From the NCBI GenBank assembly GCA_039807445.1, contig JBDHRG010000148.1, positions 1-9,229 on the forward strand: a stretch of 9,229 nucleotides of DNA, given 5' to 3'. Within the stretch, counting starts at the first letter, position 1, and the number at the start of each line of letters is the position of its first letter. Shown here piece after piece: positions 1-7,021 of the stretch. This stretch comes from JBDHRG01 sp039807445 (GTDB lineage Bacteria > Pseudomonadota > Gammaproteobacteria > Competibacterales > Competibacteraceae). The notes beneath the pieces were generated by a model. That model was not told the DNA's origin. It saw only the letters and a program-made list of their open reading frames with translations, and did no database searches. The position numbers and the translations under genes were made by a program.

Positions 1-131
1 GCTACGCCGTGCACGGGTGAAATCCGTCTGGGGTAGGGGAAACTCGGCCCACGTTTGATTCATGCACCAACGCCCCGCCTAGGCATCGCTTAAGACGGAA
101 AGCCGATACGACGGCTTCCACAAGGGCTGCT
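1..131. other. Flank without a recognisable gene
   Basis: A 65-codon minus-strand open frame covers this stretch, but it runs through the hydrolase remnant region in a different frame, has no ribosome binding site and shows no family features. Apart from the hairpins, I see nothing identifiable. Confidence 0.4.
97..119. repeat. Hairpin-forming inverted repeat in the non-coding flank
   Basis: AAGCCG (100-105) pairs with CGGCTT (112-117) around the loop ATACGA. One bulged A (99) and two further G-C pairs (97-98 with 118-119) extend the stem. On the minus strand only GTCTTAAG follows, not a T-run, so intrinsic termination of the operon is possible but weakly supported. Confidence 0.35.
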
Positions 132-154
132 TCAGGCGCCGGGATGCAGCCTTG
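121..154. repeat. Imperfect inverted repeat in the non-coding flank
   Basis: CAAGGGCTGC (121-130) is the reverse complement of GCAGCCTTG (146-154) except for one bulged G, with a 15-nt loop that contains the palindrome GGCGCC (135-140). Lying just beside the hairpin at 97-119 and at the end of the hydrolase remnant, it may be part of a transcription-end region. No T-run is present on either strand. Confidence 0.35.
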
Positions 155-435
155 AACAGCGTTGGTCAGCCCCCATCTGCCATGCAGGATCCGCGACAAA
201 TGAAAAGGACGGCCGCAGCGCCTTGCGGACGGCTTCGGAAGGCGCCGCCCCCTTCGCGGTCTGCAGTCCGCCCTCGATCGGCAGCATGCTGGTCATCACG
301 ACCACGGCGCGCTGCGCGAGCAGCACGCTGATGAACGGTCCCTTGAAGCCCATCGCGTCGACCTCGGGCCGACCCTCGACGGCGTTGTTGATCCACCAGT
401 AGTAACCGTAGAACGGTGCGCTGCTCGGCGCGGCC
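132..435 (-). pseudogene. C-terminal fragment of a beta-lactamase-family (class C-like) serine hydrolase
   Basis: In one frame the minus strand reads PFYGYYWWI (about 416-390), then VDAMGFKGPFISVL (about 362-321) and RAVVVMTSMLP, ending in a TGA at 132-134. This pattern is typical of the C-terminal part of beta-lactamase/6-aminohexanoate-dimer-hydrolase-like serine hydrolases: a YGYxWW strand, a GxxG turn near the third active-site motif, then a VVVMTS strand. The SxxK nucleophile and YxN motifs are absent; the sequence that should hold them is replaced by the preceding fragment and the racemase gene. There is no start codon or ribosome binding site. Recognisable family sequence fades at about 200, and the last residues before the stop look random. 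It is a truncated, probably non-functional remnant. Confidence 0.55.
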
Positions 436-587
436 TCAGCCGCGCCCGTAGAGCCCCAGCACGTCGCCGTCCTCGTAGAGGTGTCGCCGATCTGGAACAG
501 GTCGATGTCGTAGCGCAGGCCGTTCTCTGAGGCGCAGGCCGCGCTGCTTGTACAGCGCGGTGGCCACACCCGCCGGGCCCGGGCCGG
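436..587 (-). pseudogene. C-terminal fragment of an unrecognised gene with two compensating indels
   Basis: Reading downstream of the racemase stop, one frame gives GVATALYKQRGLRL. The sense then moves to another frame at about 527 (ENGLRYDIDLFQIGDT), and returns at about 480 to the first frame (LYEDGDVLGLYGRG) before a TGA at 436-438. Removing one A near 528 and restoring one C near 480 would join these into one protein-like tail. There is no start codon or N-terminal part, because the racemase gene ends right before it. I do not recognise the family. The two shifts may be real decay or sequencing/assembly errors in a remnant; calling it coding at all rests on the protein-like composition of the joined pieces. 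Confidence 0.4.
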
Positions 588-589
588 CG
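571..589. repeat. GC-only inverted repeat directly behind the last operon gene
   Basis: CGCCGG (571-576) and CCGGCG (584-589) form a 6-bp stem around GCCCGGG, touching the TAG stop of the last gene. A 10-bp perfect palindrome CCGGGCCCGG (573-582) lies within. No T-run follows on the minus strand, so it is not a classical intrinsic terminator. It could stabilise the 3' end of the mRNA or simply reflect high GC content. Confidence 0.35.
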
Positions 590-1627
590 CTACCCGAGTT
601 CCGCCACCTGCGGGCCCCAGGTGTCGGACAGCGCGAAACCTTTCGCGAACGGATCCGCCGCATCGATGCGCAGTTCCTCCCGTCCATAGATCCAGGCCTG
701 CCCGGTGATCCGCGGACGAATGGCCTGCCGACCCGCGACGCGCGCCTCGCCGATCAGCTCGGCGGTGAATTCGCCGCCGATGATCGAGCGTGAACGCAGG
801 CTGTCGCCCACGCCTACCTCGCCTCTCGCATGCAGCGTCGCCAGGTTCGCCGAGCTGCCGGTGCCGCAGGGCGACCGGTCGACGCGCCCCGGCTTCAGTG
901 TGGTGCAGGTGCGCACCGCGCCGTCGGCTTCGCGGCTGCGGAACATGACGTAGGCAACCTGGTCGATGCCGGGAAGCTCCGGATGCCGCACCTGCACCTG
1001 GGCGTTGATGGAGGCTTTCAGGGCGATCCCCGCATCGGCGAGCGCACGCGCATGGCCGGGCTCGATCGCGAGACCGACCTGGTCGACGTCGACGATGGCG
1101 TAGTAGACGCCCCCGAACGCGATGTCCGCCCGTACCCGGCCCCACCGGTCCGTCTGGATGGTCCGGTCGAGTTCCTCCACGAAGCAGGGCACGTTGTCCA
1201 GGCTGACCGACAGGCACCGGCCGTCGCGGCATCGGGCGAGCACGCTGACCAGCCCGGCGGGCGTGTCGAGCACGACCCGCGTCTCGGGCTCCGTCATCGG
1301 GAGCCGGCCGCTTTCGAGCAAGGCGGTGACGACGCAGATGCAGTTGCTACCGGACATCGCGTGCGCACGATCGGCCTGCAGCACGATGAACCCGGCATCC
1401 GCCTCCGGCCGGCACGGAGGCAGCAGCAGATTGACCGACATCTGGACCGCGGCACGCGGCTCGAACGTCACGAAGCGGCGCAAGGAGTCGTCGACCGCGT
1501 TGATGTGGTTCATCTTCTCCAGCATCGTCGCCCCGGGGATCTCGGGTGCGCCGCCGGTGATCACCTTGCCGATCTCGCCCTGGCAATGCACGAGCAATGA
1601 TTGCAGCGAGCGCTCCCATTTCATCAT
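590..1627 (-). CDS. Proline-racemase superfamily protein with Ser/Cys active site (4-hydroxyproline epimerase or 3-hydroxyproline dehydratase)
   Basis: This is a second member of the proline racemase superfamily, 345 residues, clearly divergent from the PrpA-like one in the same operon. The first catalytic position is Ser92 (AMSGSNCICV) instead of Cys, while the second is Cys254 (DRSPCGTGSSA). It has FGGVYYAIVD at 171-180 and a family-like C-terminal end LSDTWGP, so it looks complete despite the decayed DNA behind it. Superfamily members with differing residues at these two positions catalyse 4-hydroxyproline epimerisation, proline racemisation or trans-3-hydroxyproline dehydration. A Ser/Cys pair leaves the choice open between epimerase and dehydratase. 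GAGGAG lies 6 nt before the tandem ATG codons at 1627 and 1624, overlapping the end of the aldehyde dehydrogenase gene. The stop is TAG, and a GC-only inverted repeat follows it immediately. Confidence 0.9.
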   Translation of the reverse strand: MMKWERSLQSLLVHCQGEIGKVITGGAPEIPGATMLEKMNHINAVDDSLRRFVTFEPRAAVQMSVNLLLPPCRPEADAGFIVLQADRAHAMSGSNCICVVTALLESGRLPMTEPETRVVLDTPAGLVSVLARCRDGRCLSVSLDNVPCFVEELDRTIQTDRWGRVRADIAFGGVYYAIVDVDQVGLAIEPGHARALADAGIALKASINAQVQVRHPELPGIDQVAYVMFRSREADGAVRTCTTLKPGRVDRSPCGTGSSANLATLHARGEVGVGDSLRSRSIIGGEFTAELIGEARVAGRQAIRPRITGQAWIYGREELRIDAADPFAKGFALSDTWGPQVAELG

Positions 1628-1630
1628 CGC

Positions 1631-3115
1631 TTACTCCTCTTGGCCGAGGTACCAGCCCCAGGGCTGTGAACTGACGTAACGCGTGACCTGCTTGGTCTCG
1701 AGGTAGTTGTTCAGCCCCCAGCGGCCGAGTTCGCGCCCGATGCCCGACTGCTTGTAGCCGCCCCAGGGCGCCTCGGTGAAGGTCGGCTGCGAGCAGTTGA
1801 TCCAGACGATGCCGGCGCGCAGGGCCGCGGCCACACGCTCGCAGCGCTCGTCGTCAACCGACATCACCGCCGCGGCCAGGCCGAAGCGGCTGTCGTTGGC
1901 GAGGGCGATGGCCTCGGCCTCGTCGTCGAAGGGCCGCACGCAGACCACGGGGCCGAAGATCTCTTCGGTCCAGGCCTTGCTGGTCAAGGGCACGTCGGCG
2001 AGCACGGTCGGCTCGAGGAAGTAGCCGCGCTCGAAGCCGGCCGGGCGGCACCCGCCGGCAGCGACGGTGGCGCCGTCCTCTCGCGCCTGCTCGATGGCGG
2101 CCAGCACCTTCTGGTGCTGCGCGGCGGACACCAGCGGCCCCAGCTTGATCCCCTCGTCGAAGCCGCTGCCGATGCGGATCTCGCGGCTCTCCTCGACCAG
2201 GCGCGCCAGCAGCCGGTCGTACAGCCCGCGCTGCACCAGCACCCGCGAGGTCGCGGAGCACACCTGCCCCTGGTTCCAGAAGATGCCGAACATGATCCAC
2301 TCGACGGCCTGGTCGAGGTCGCTGTCGTCGAACACGATGAAGGGCGACTTGCCGCCCAGCTCCAGGCTGACGCGCTTGATGTCCCGCGCCGCCACCGCCA
2401 TCACGCGGGACCCGGTAGGTACCGAGCCCGTGAACGCGAGCTTGTCGACACCGGGATGGTCGGACAGCGCCTGACCGGCCTCGGCGCCGAGCCCGGTGAC
2501 CACGTTGAGCACGCCGCGCGAAAGGCCGGCCTGGTCCGCGATGGCGGCGAGTTCGAGCGAGGTCAGCGGCGTGAGTTCGGACGGTTTCAGCACGACGGTG
2601 CAGCCGGCGGCCAAGGCCGGCGCCACCTTCCACGCCGCCATCAGCAGCGGGTAGTTCCAGGGAATGATCGCTGCGGCGACGCCCATCGGCTCGCGCACGG
2701 CCTTCGAAGTGAACCGGGCGTCGGCCAGCGCGATCGACTCGGCCGGCTGGGTGTCCAGTTCCTCGGCGAGGCCGGCGTAGAAATCGAAGCAGCCGGCCGC
2801 GTCGTCGATGTCCCAGGCCGCCTCCGGCCAGGGCTTGCCGTTGTCGAGCACCTCGAGATTCACGAGGTCGGGCTTGCGGTCACGAATGCCTTGCGCGATG
2901 GCGCGCAGGAACCGCGCGCGCTCCCGCCCCGGCAGGCGCGGCCACGGACCCGCGTCGAACGCGGCGCGCGCGGCGCGGACGGCCGCGTCGACATCCTCGG
3001 CCGTCGCGGCCGGGGCCTGTCCGATCAGCGCTTCGGTCGCGGGATCGACGACGGGAAACGTGCCGCCATGAACCGGCCGGGTCCAGCGGCCATCGATATA
3101 GAGCTTGTCACGCAC
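1631..3115 (-). CDS. NAD(P)-dependent aldehyde dehydrogenase (ALDH10/betaine-aldehyde-like; probable 2-oxoglutarate semialdehyde dehydrogenase)
   Basis: This is an intact aldehyde dehydrogenase, 494 residues. It has PWNYP with Asn154, the cofactor-binding LKPSE (Lys177), FTGS (228-231), the general base Glu252 in LELGGKSP, nucleophile Cys286 in GQVCSATSR, and EEIFGPV (384-390). Several blocks (AAWDIDDAAGCF, GQVCSATSR, GIVWINC, and a C-terminal QPWGWY) recall plant betaine/aminoaldehyde dehydrogenases (ALDH10) from memory. By operon context it should oxidise 2-oxoglutarate semialdehyde to 2-oxoglutarate, the last step of hydroxyproline breakdown, but an aminoaldehyde or betaine aldehyde cannot be excluded. 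The start is GTG 3115, with GAGGA 8 nt upstream inside a 19-nt gap after the SDR stop. An ATG start would lie well inside the conserved N-terminal domain. It is followed after only 3 nt by the second racemase gene. Confidence 0.92.
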   Translation of the reverse strand: MRDKLYIDGRWTRPVHGGTFPVVDPATEALIGQAPAATAEDVDAAVRAARAAFDAGPWPRLPGRERARFLRAIAQGIRDRKPDLVNLEVLDNGKPWPEAAWDIDDAAGCFDFYAGLAEELDTQPAESIALADARFTSKAVREPMGVAAAIIPWNYPLLMAAWKVAPALAAGCTVVLKPSELTPLTSLELAAIADQAGLSRGVLNVVTGLGAEAGQALSDHPGVDKLAFTGSVPTGSRVMAVAARDIKRVSLELGGKSPFIVFDDSDLDQAVEWIMFGIFWNQGQVCSATSRVLVQRGLYDRLLARLVEESREIRIGSGFDEGIKLGPLVSAAQHQKVLAAIEQAREDGATVAAGGCRPAGFERGYFLEPTVLADVPLTSKAWTEEIFGPVVCVRPFDDEAEAIALANDSRFGLAAAVMSVDDERCERVAAALRAGIVWINCSQPTFTEAPWGGYKQSGIGRELGRWGLNNYLETKQVTRYVSSQPWGWYLGQEE

Positions 3116-3134
3116 GATTTCAGTCCTCGCAGAG

Positions 3135-3851
3135 TCAGACGTGGGCGGTGATGCCGCCGTCCACGCGGATGTTCTGGCCGGTGATGTAGCCCGCGTCGTC
3201 CGAGAGCAGGAACGCGACGGTCTTGGCGATCTCCTCGGTCTTGCCGATGCGCTTCATCGGGATCTGGTCGGCCGTGTCCGGCCCGTGCGCGAGACTGTCG
3301 ATGTATCCCGGCAGCAGCGCGTTCATCCGGATGTTGTCGGCGGCGTAGCGGTCCGCATACAGCTTGGTGAACGCTCCCACGGCGGCGCGGTAGGCGCAGG
3401 AGACCGGGAACTTCAGCGTCGGCTCGAACGCTGCGAAGGTGGTGATGTTCACCCAGGCGCCCTTGCCCTGCGCCAGCATCAAGGGCGTGACCAGGCGCGC
3501 CATGCGGATCACGCTCAGCATCATCAGTTCGTGGCCCTCGTCCCATTGCGCGTCAGAGAGTTCGAGCAAGCCGCCCTTCGGGGGATGACCGGTGTGGTTG
3601 ACCACCGCGTCGATCCGGCCGTGGGCCTGCACGGCCGCCTGCACCAGGGCCTGCAGGCTGCGCTCGTCGCCGGTCGAGCCGGTGACGCCGACGCCACCGA
3701 GCTCCTGCGCCAGCGCTTCGGCGCTGCCGCTCGGCGACATCAGCGCGAGGTGCCAACCCCGGGCATGGAGCTCGCGTGCGATGGCGGCGCCCATGCCCTT
3801 GCCCGCGGCGGTGACCACTGCCACGGGACCTGTCGATGGGGTATGACTCAT
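3135..3851 (-). CDS. Short-chain dehydrogenase/reductase-like protein with atypical active site
   Basis: This 238-residue protein has a classical SDR Rossmann fold. It shows a nucleotide-binding turn TAAGKGMG (14-21, first Gly replaced by Ala), DAVVNHTG (81-88) in place of the usual NNAG strand, a PG loop at 181-182, and the C-terminal GYITGQNIRVDGG. The catalytic tetrad is not standard: the Asn position reads Met110, the Ser position Thr138, the Tyr position Ser151 and the Lys position Arg155, with a lone Tyr154 nearby. It may therefore use other residues or have no dehydrogenase activity. ATG 3851 is the start: AGGAG, sharing bases with the TAG of the previous gene, lies 10 nt upstream, whereas an in-frame extension to 3977 would overlap the FAD gene and reads as low-complexity Arg/Ser. 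Its role in the operon is unknown; a pyrroline or keto reductase is conceivable. Confidence 0.88.
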   Translation of the reverse strand: MSHTPSTGPVAVVTAAGKGMGAAIARELHARGWHLALMSPSGSAEALAQELGGVGVTGSTGDERSLQALVQAAVQAHGRIDAVVNHTGHPPKGGLLELSDAQWDEGHELMMLSVIRMARLVTPLMLAQGKGAWVNITTFAAFEPTLKFPVSCAYRAAVGAFTKLYADRYAADNIRMNALLPGYIDSLAHGPDTADQIPMKRIGKTEEIAKTVAFLLSDDAGYITGQNIRVDGGITAHV

Positions 3852-3864
3852 GGGGTTGTCTCTC

Positions 3865-5121
3865 CTAGAAGCGGTCCACTCGATAGGGAGCGATGTCGAC
3901 GGGCGGCTCGCGGTCCGTGGCCAGGTCCGCGATGATCCGCGCCGTGGTCGCCGAGTACGTGACGCCGAGGTGCCCATGCCCGGTCGCGTAGTACACGCCG
4001 GGCACCTTCTGCGAGCGGCCGATCACCGGGATCGTGTCCGGCAGGGCCGGACGGTGGCCCATCCATTCGCTCGCCTGCTCCACGCGAAGCCCGGGCAGCG
4101 CGCGCTGGGCATGACGCACCAGCACGCGCGCGCGACGGTAGTCCGGCGGCGCCTCGAGCCCCGCCATCTCCACCGTGCCGCCGACACGGATGCCGCCCGC
4201 CGTCGGCGACACCATGAAGGCCTTGGCGGGCCAGATGAGGGCGTGGTGCAGCTCGATGCCGGGCGACATGATCTGCGTGTGATAGCCGCGTTCGGTCTCG
4301 AGCGGGATGGGCTCGCCGAGCATGCGCGACAGCCGTCCGGTGTGCGCGCCGGCACACAGCACGACCTGCGATGCCTCGACCCGGCGGCCGTCGGCGAAGC
4401 GCACCCCCGAGATGCCCGACACGCCGAGGTCGAAGCCGCTCACCTCGCCGCGCTCGACCTTCCCGCCGCGCGCCCGCAGCCCCTGCGTCAGGGCGAGAAC
4501 GAGTCCGTAGGGGTCGCTCAGCGTGCGGTTCTGCGCAAACAGCACGCCGTGCCGGATCTGCGGGCTGATCGACGGCTCCAGCTCACGCAGGGCCGGCCCG
4601 CCGAGCGATTCATGCGGCAAGCCGTGCTGCTCCAGCAGCCCGAGATGTTCTTCGTCCGCCTTCAGCTCGGCGTCGTCGGCGTAAAGACTCAGGCAGCCCG
4701 TCGTGCTCAGCATGTGGGATGCATCCGCCGCCTCCAGCATCGGCAGCAGATCCTGGTACACACGCCGGCAGAGGGCGGCGCCCGCCGATTCCAGCGCTGC
4801 CAGTCGGGACGGTCTGCCCGCGGCGATGAAGCGCAGGAACCACGGCAGCAGCTTCGGCAGGTAGCCCGGCCGCACGCGGATCGGGCCCTCGGGGTTTAAC
4901 AGCCATCCCGGCATGCGCGCCCACGTCGAGGGGCGCGAAACCGGCATGAACTCGGTCACGGCGATGCTCGCCATGTTGCCGTAGGAAGCGCCCCGTCCCG
5001 GCTCGTCGCGGTCGACCAGCGTCACGCAGAACCCGCGGCGCTGGAGTTCGAACGCGGTCGCCGCGCCGACGATCCCGGCCCCGACGACGACGACATCTTG
5101 GCTGCTTGGCATCTCGCTCAC
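3865..5121 (-). CDS. FAD-dependent D-amino-acid dehydrogenase, probable D-hydroxyproline dehydrogenase
   Basis: This is a DadA-like flavoprotein, 418 residues. The dinucleotide-binding motif VVVGAGIVGAAT lies at the N-terminus (GAGIVG 14-19), with an acidic residue ending the second beta strand (LVD, Asp37). The C-terminal FAD-contact block GHGHLGVTYS is at about 381-390. It should oxidise cis-4-hydroxy-D-proline made by the epimerase to 1-pyrroline-4-hydroxy-2-carboxylate, passing electrons to the respiratory chain. It looks like the single-subunit (HypO-like) type, because no partner subunits with ferredoxin-like or NAD-binding domains are present. The start could be GTG 5121, overlapping the epimerase stop as GTGA, or ATG 5112, which has GGTGAG just upstream; the difference is three residues. 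D-proline or another D-amino acid is possible as substrate. Confidence 0.88.
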   Translation of the reverse strand: MSEMPSSQDVVVVGAGIVGAATAFELQRRGFCVTLVDRDEPGRGASYGNMASIAVTEFMPVSRPSTWARMPGWLLNPEGPIRVRPGYLPKLLPWFLRFIAAGRPSRLAALESAGAALCRRVYQDLLPMLEAADASHMLSTTGCLSLYADDAELKADEEHLGLLEQHGLPHESLGGPALRELEPSISPQIRHGVLFAQNRTLSDPYGLVLALTQGLRARGGKVERGEVSGFDLGVSGISGVRFADGRRVEASQVVLCAGAHTGRLSRMLGEPIPLETERGYHTQIMSPGIELHHALIWPAKAFMVSPTAGGIRVGGTVEMAGLEAPPDYRRARVLVRHAQRALPGLRVEQASEWMGHRPALPDTIPVIGRSQKVPGVYYATGHGHLGVTYSATTARIIADLATDREPPVDIAPYRVDRF

Positions 5122-6119
5122 CCGATCAGAAAGCCGTCGGCAAACGGCTCGTCATCGTCGACGAACAGCGTGTTGAGTCCCGTGACCCATGCCTGGCCTT
5201 CCACACTGGGGCGAACCGCAGCCAGGCCGCCGACATCGCACATCGCCTCCGCGCGCCCGATGAAGCAGCCGCCGGTGAGGCTCGCGTGGACGAACTGGTC
5301 GCCGATGCCCATCAGCCCGCGCGCCACCCGCTGCGCGACACGTGCCGAGGTGCCGGTGCCGCAGGGAGAGCGATCGATCAAATGGTCTCCGGCGATCACG
5401 ACGATGCTCGCGTCCGCGCCGTCGCGCTCGGCAGGGCCGCTCCAGAGGCAATGCCTGAGTCGATTGATCTCCGGCATGAGCGGGTGCGCGATCGGGACGG
5501 CGCGGTTGACGGCCGCCTGCACCTCCCGTCCATAGCGCAGCAACTGGTCCGGCGTGTAGTCTTTCGGGCCCGCAAAGCCCGCCTGCGGCTCGACGATCGC
5601 GTAGAAGTTGCCGCCATAGGCCACGTCGATCTTCAGCCGCCCCAGATCGGGCACGTCGATCCACACGTCGCGGTGCAACAGGAACGATGGCACGTTGGTG
5701 AAGCGAACCGACGCGACCTTCGACCCGTCCATCCGGTAGCGCGCCTCGACGAGGCCGGCCGGCGTCTCCACGCGCACGAGGCCCGGTTCGCGCGGTTGGA
5801 CCAGGCCGTGCTCCAGCGCGAACGTGACCGACCCGATGGTCGCATGGCCGCACATCGGCAACGAGCCCGAGGTCTCGATGAAGACGAGCGCCATGTCCGC
5901 CTCGTCCGACGGCGCGGGGTACAGCAGCGTGCCGGACATGAAGGCATGGCCACGCGGTTCCATCGTCAGGGCGCGGCGGATCCAGTCGAATTCGGCGACG
6001 AAGTGCTGCCTTCGCTGGGCGGCGTCGCGCCCCTCCAATGCGGGCGCGCCGCCGACGACCATGCGCACGGGCATCCCCGCGGTATGGCCGTCGATGCAGA
6101 AGAAGGTTTGACGCGTCAT
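5118..6119 (-). CDS. lhpA: 4-hydroxyproline 2-epimerase (PrpA/HyPRE type)
   Basis: This enzyme interconverts trans-4-hydroxy-L-proline and cis-4-hydroxy-D-proline without a cofactor, the first step of hydroxyproline degradation. The product has 333 residues and both catalytic cysteines: Cys90 in PMCGHATIG and Cys253 in DRSPCGTGTSA. It starts IDGHTAGMPVRMV after a short lead and carries DVAYGGNFYAIVE at about 165-177. From memory, length, cysteine numbering and many blocks match Brucella PrpA, first called a proline racemase and later shown to be a hydroxyproline epimerase. The same reading frame runs open far upstream to about 7604, but that part is out of frame with two real genes, so the ATG at 6119 overlapping the previous stop (TAATG) is the start. 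Its TGA overlaps the GTG of the FAD dehydrogenase gene by 4 nt. Confidence 0.92.
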   Translation of the reverse strand: MTRQTFFCIDGHTAGMPVRMVVGGAPALEGRDAAQRRQHFVAEFDWIRRALTMEPRGHAFMSGTLLYPAPSDEADMALVFIETSGSLPMCGHATIGSVTFALEHGLVQPREPGLVRVETPAGLVEARYRMDGSKVASVRFTNVPSFLLHRDVWIDVPDLGRLKIDVAYGGNFYAIVEPQAGFAGPKDYTPDQLLRYGREVQAAVNRAVPIAHPLMPEINRLRHCLWSGPAERDGADASIVVIAGDHLIDRSPCGTGTSARVAQRVARGLMGIGDQFVHASLTGGCFIGRAEAMCDVGGLAAVRPSVEGQAWVTGLNTLFVDDDEPFADGFLIG

Positions 6120-6994
6120 TATTGACCCACCGCGGCGAAGGCTGCGGCGAAGTCGCGCTTCTCCTCGTCGGTCAGCGGCAGCAGCGGCAGGCGGGTCGCG
6201 CCTACCGGAACGCCGGCGAGTTCGCAACCGTACTTGACCTTCTGCACGAACTTGCCCGACTCCAGGCTGGCCATCGCGGGAAACAGCTTGCGCATCTGGG
6301 CCTGCGCGCCCAGCAGGTCGCCGGCGACGAACTTGTCGTAGAACGACACCACCTGGGCTACCACGAAGTTCGCCGGGCCGCAGATCCAGCTCTTCGCGCC
6401 CCACAGGAAGAAGTCGAACGCCTGGTCGTCGCTGCCGCAGGACAGCGGCAGCCGATCGCCGTAGCGCTCGTTGATCTGGATCGCACGCACCAGGTTGCCG
6501 CTGCTTTCCTTGATGCCGATGACGCGCGGATTGTCGGCCAGCGCGTCCATCGTCTCGAAGCCCACCTCGACGCCGACGCGGGGCGGGTAGTTGTAGATCA
6601 CCAGGTCGACGTCGACCGCCGCGAGCACCGCCTCGTAGTGCGTGGTGAGCTCCTGCTGCGTGGGCAGGGCGTAGTACGGCGGCGCCAGCAGCACGGTGTC
6701 GTAGCCGAGCTCGCGGGCGGTTTCGGTGTGGGCGATGACGTCGCGCGTGCAGCCGGCGTTGGTGCCCGCGATCAGGTGCCCGCGGTTTCCGACGACCTCC
6801 TTCACGCAGCGCAGCACGTCGGCACGCTCGGCAGCGGACATCGCGTAGTACTCGCCCGTCGAGCCGAGCGGCACGAACCCGTGCACGCCGAGCGCGAGCT
6901 GCTGCTCGAGCAGTCGCTCGAGCGCCTTGAAGTCGATGCGGTCGTTCGCGTCGAACGGGGTGACGAGCGCGGGCAGGATGCCTTTCAGTTCCAT
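6119..6994 (-). CDS. DapA-family lyase, probable 1-pyrroline-4-hydroxy-2-carboxylate deaminase
   Basis: This is a class I, Schiff-base-forming enzyme of the dihydrodipicolinate synthase/N-acetylneuraminate lyase family, 291 residues, the normal length for the family. The substrate-carboxylate motif is GSTGE (44-48), the catalytic tyrosine lies in YNYPP (Tyr134) and the Schiff-base lysine in IKESSGN (Lys162). These positions match the Tyr133/Lys161 pair of E. coli DapA. Its place directly ahead of a hydroxyproline epimerase and a D-amino-acid dehydrogenase argues for the hydroxyproline-pathway deaminase, which turns 1-pyrroline-4-hydroxy-2-carboxylate into 2-oxoglutarate semialdehyde plus ammonia, and not for lysine synthesis. 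The ATG start has AGGAG 6 nt upstream. The stop TAA shares a base with the epimerase ATG (TAATG), indicating coupling. Family membership is certain; the substrate comes from context. Confidence 0.9.
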   Translation of the reverse strand: MELKGILPALVTPFDANDRIDFKALERLLEQQLALGVHGFVPLGSTGEYYAMSAAERADVLRCVKEVVGNRGHLIAGTNAGCTRDVIAHTETARELGYDTVLLAPPYYALPTQQELTTHYEAVLAAVDVDLVIYNYPPRVGVEVGFETMDALADNPRVIGIKESSGNLVRAIQINERYGDRLPLSCGSDDQAFDFFLWGAKSWICGPANFVVAQVVSFYDKFVAGDLLGAQAQMRKLFPAMASLESGKFVQKVKYGCELAGVPVGATRLPLLPLTDEEKRDFAAAFAAVGQ

Positions 6995-7021
6995 GGTTTA
7001 CTCCTGGGGAATGTGTGGCCG

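Noticed and set aside
571..589. Intrinsic terminator behind the last operon gene
   Set aside because: The stem is short and no T-run follows on the minus strand; it is listed only as an inverted repeat.
590..1232. Long minus-strand frame running through the second racemase into the hydrolase remnant, suggesting one fused protein
   Set aside because: The part overlapping the racemase is a frame shadow without motifs; only the section below about 435 resembles a protein family.
2114..3151. 345-codon plus-strand open frame antisense to the aldehyde dehydrogenase
   Set aside because: Its composition is that of an antisense shadow, and the opposite strand encodes a complete aldehyde dehydrogenase.
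3852..3977. N-terminal extension of the SDR
   Set aside because: It would overlap the FAD gene by more than 100 nt and reads as Arg/Ser-rich sequence. The ATG at 3851 has a good ribosome binding site and sits right before the Rossmann motif.
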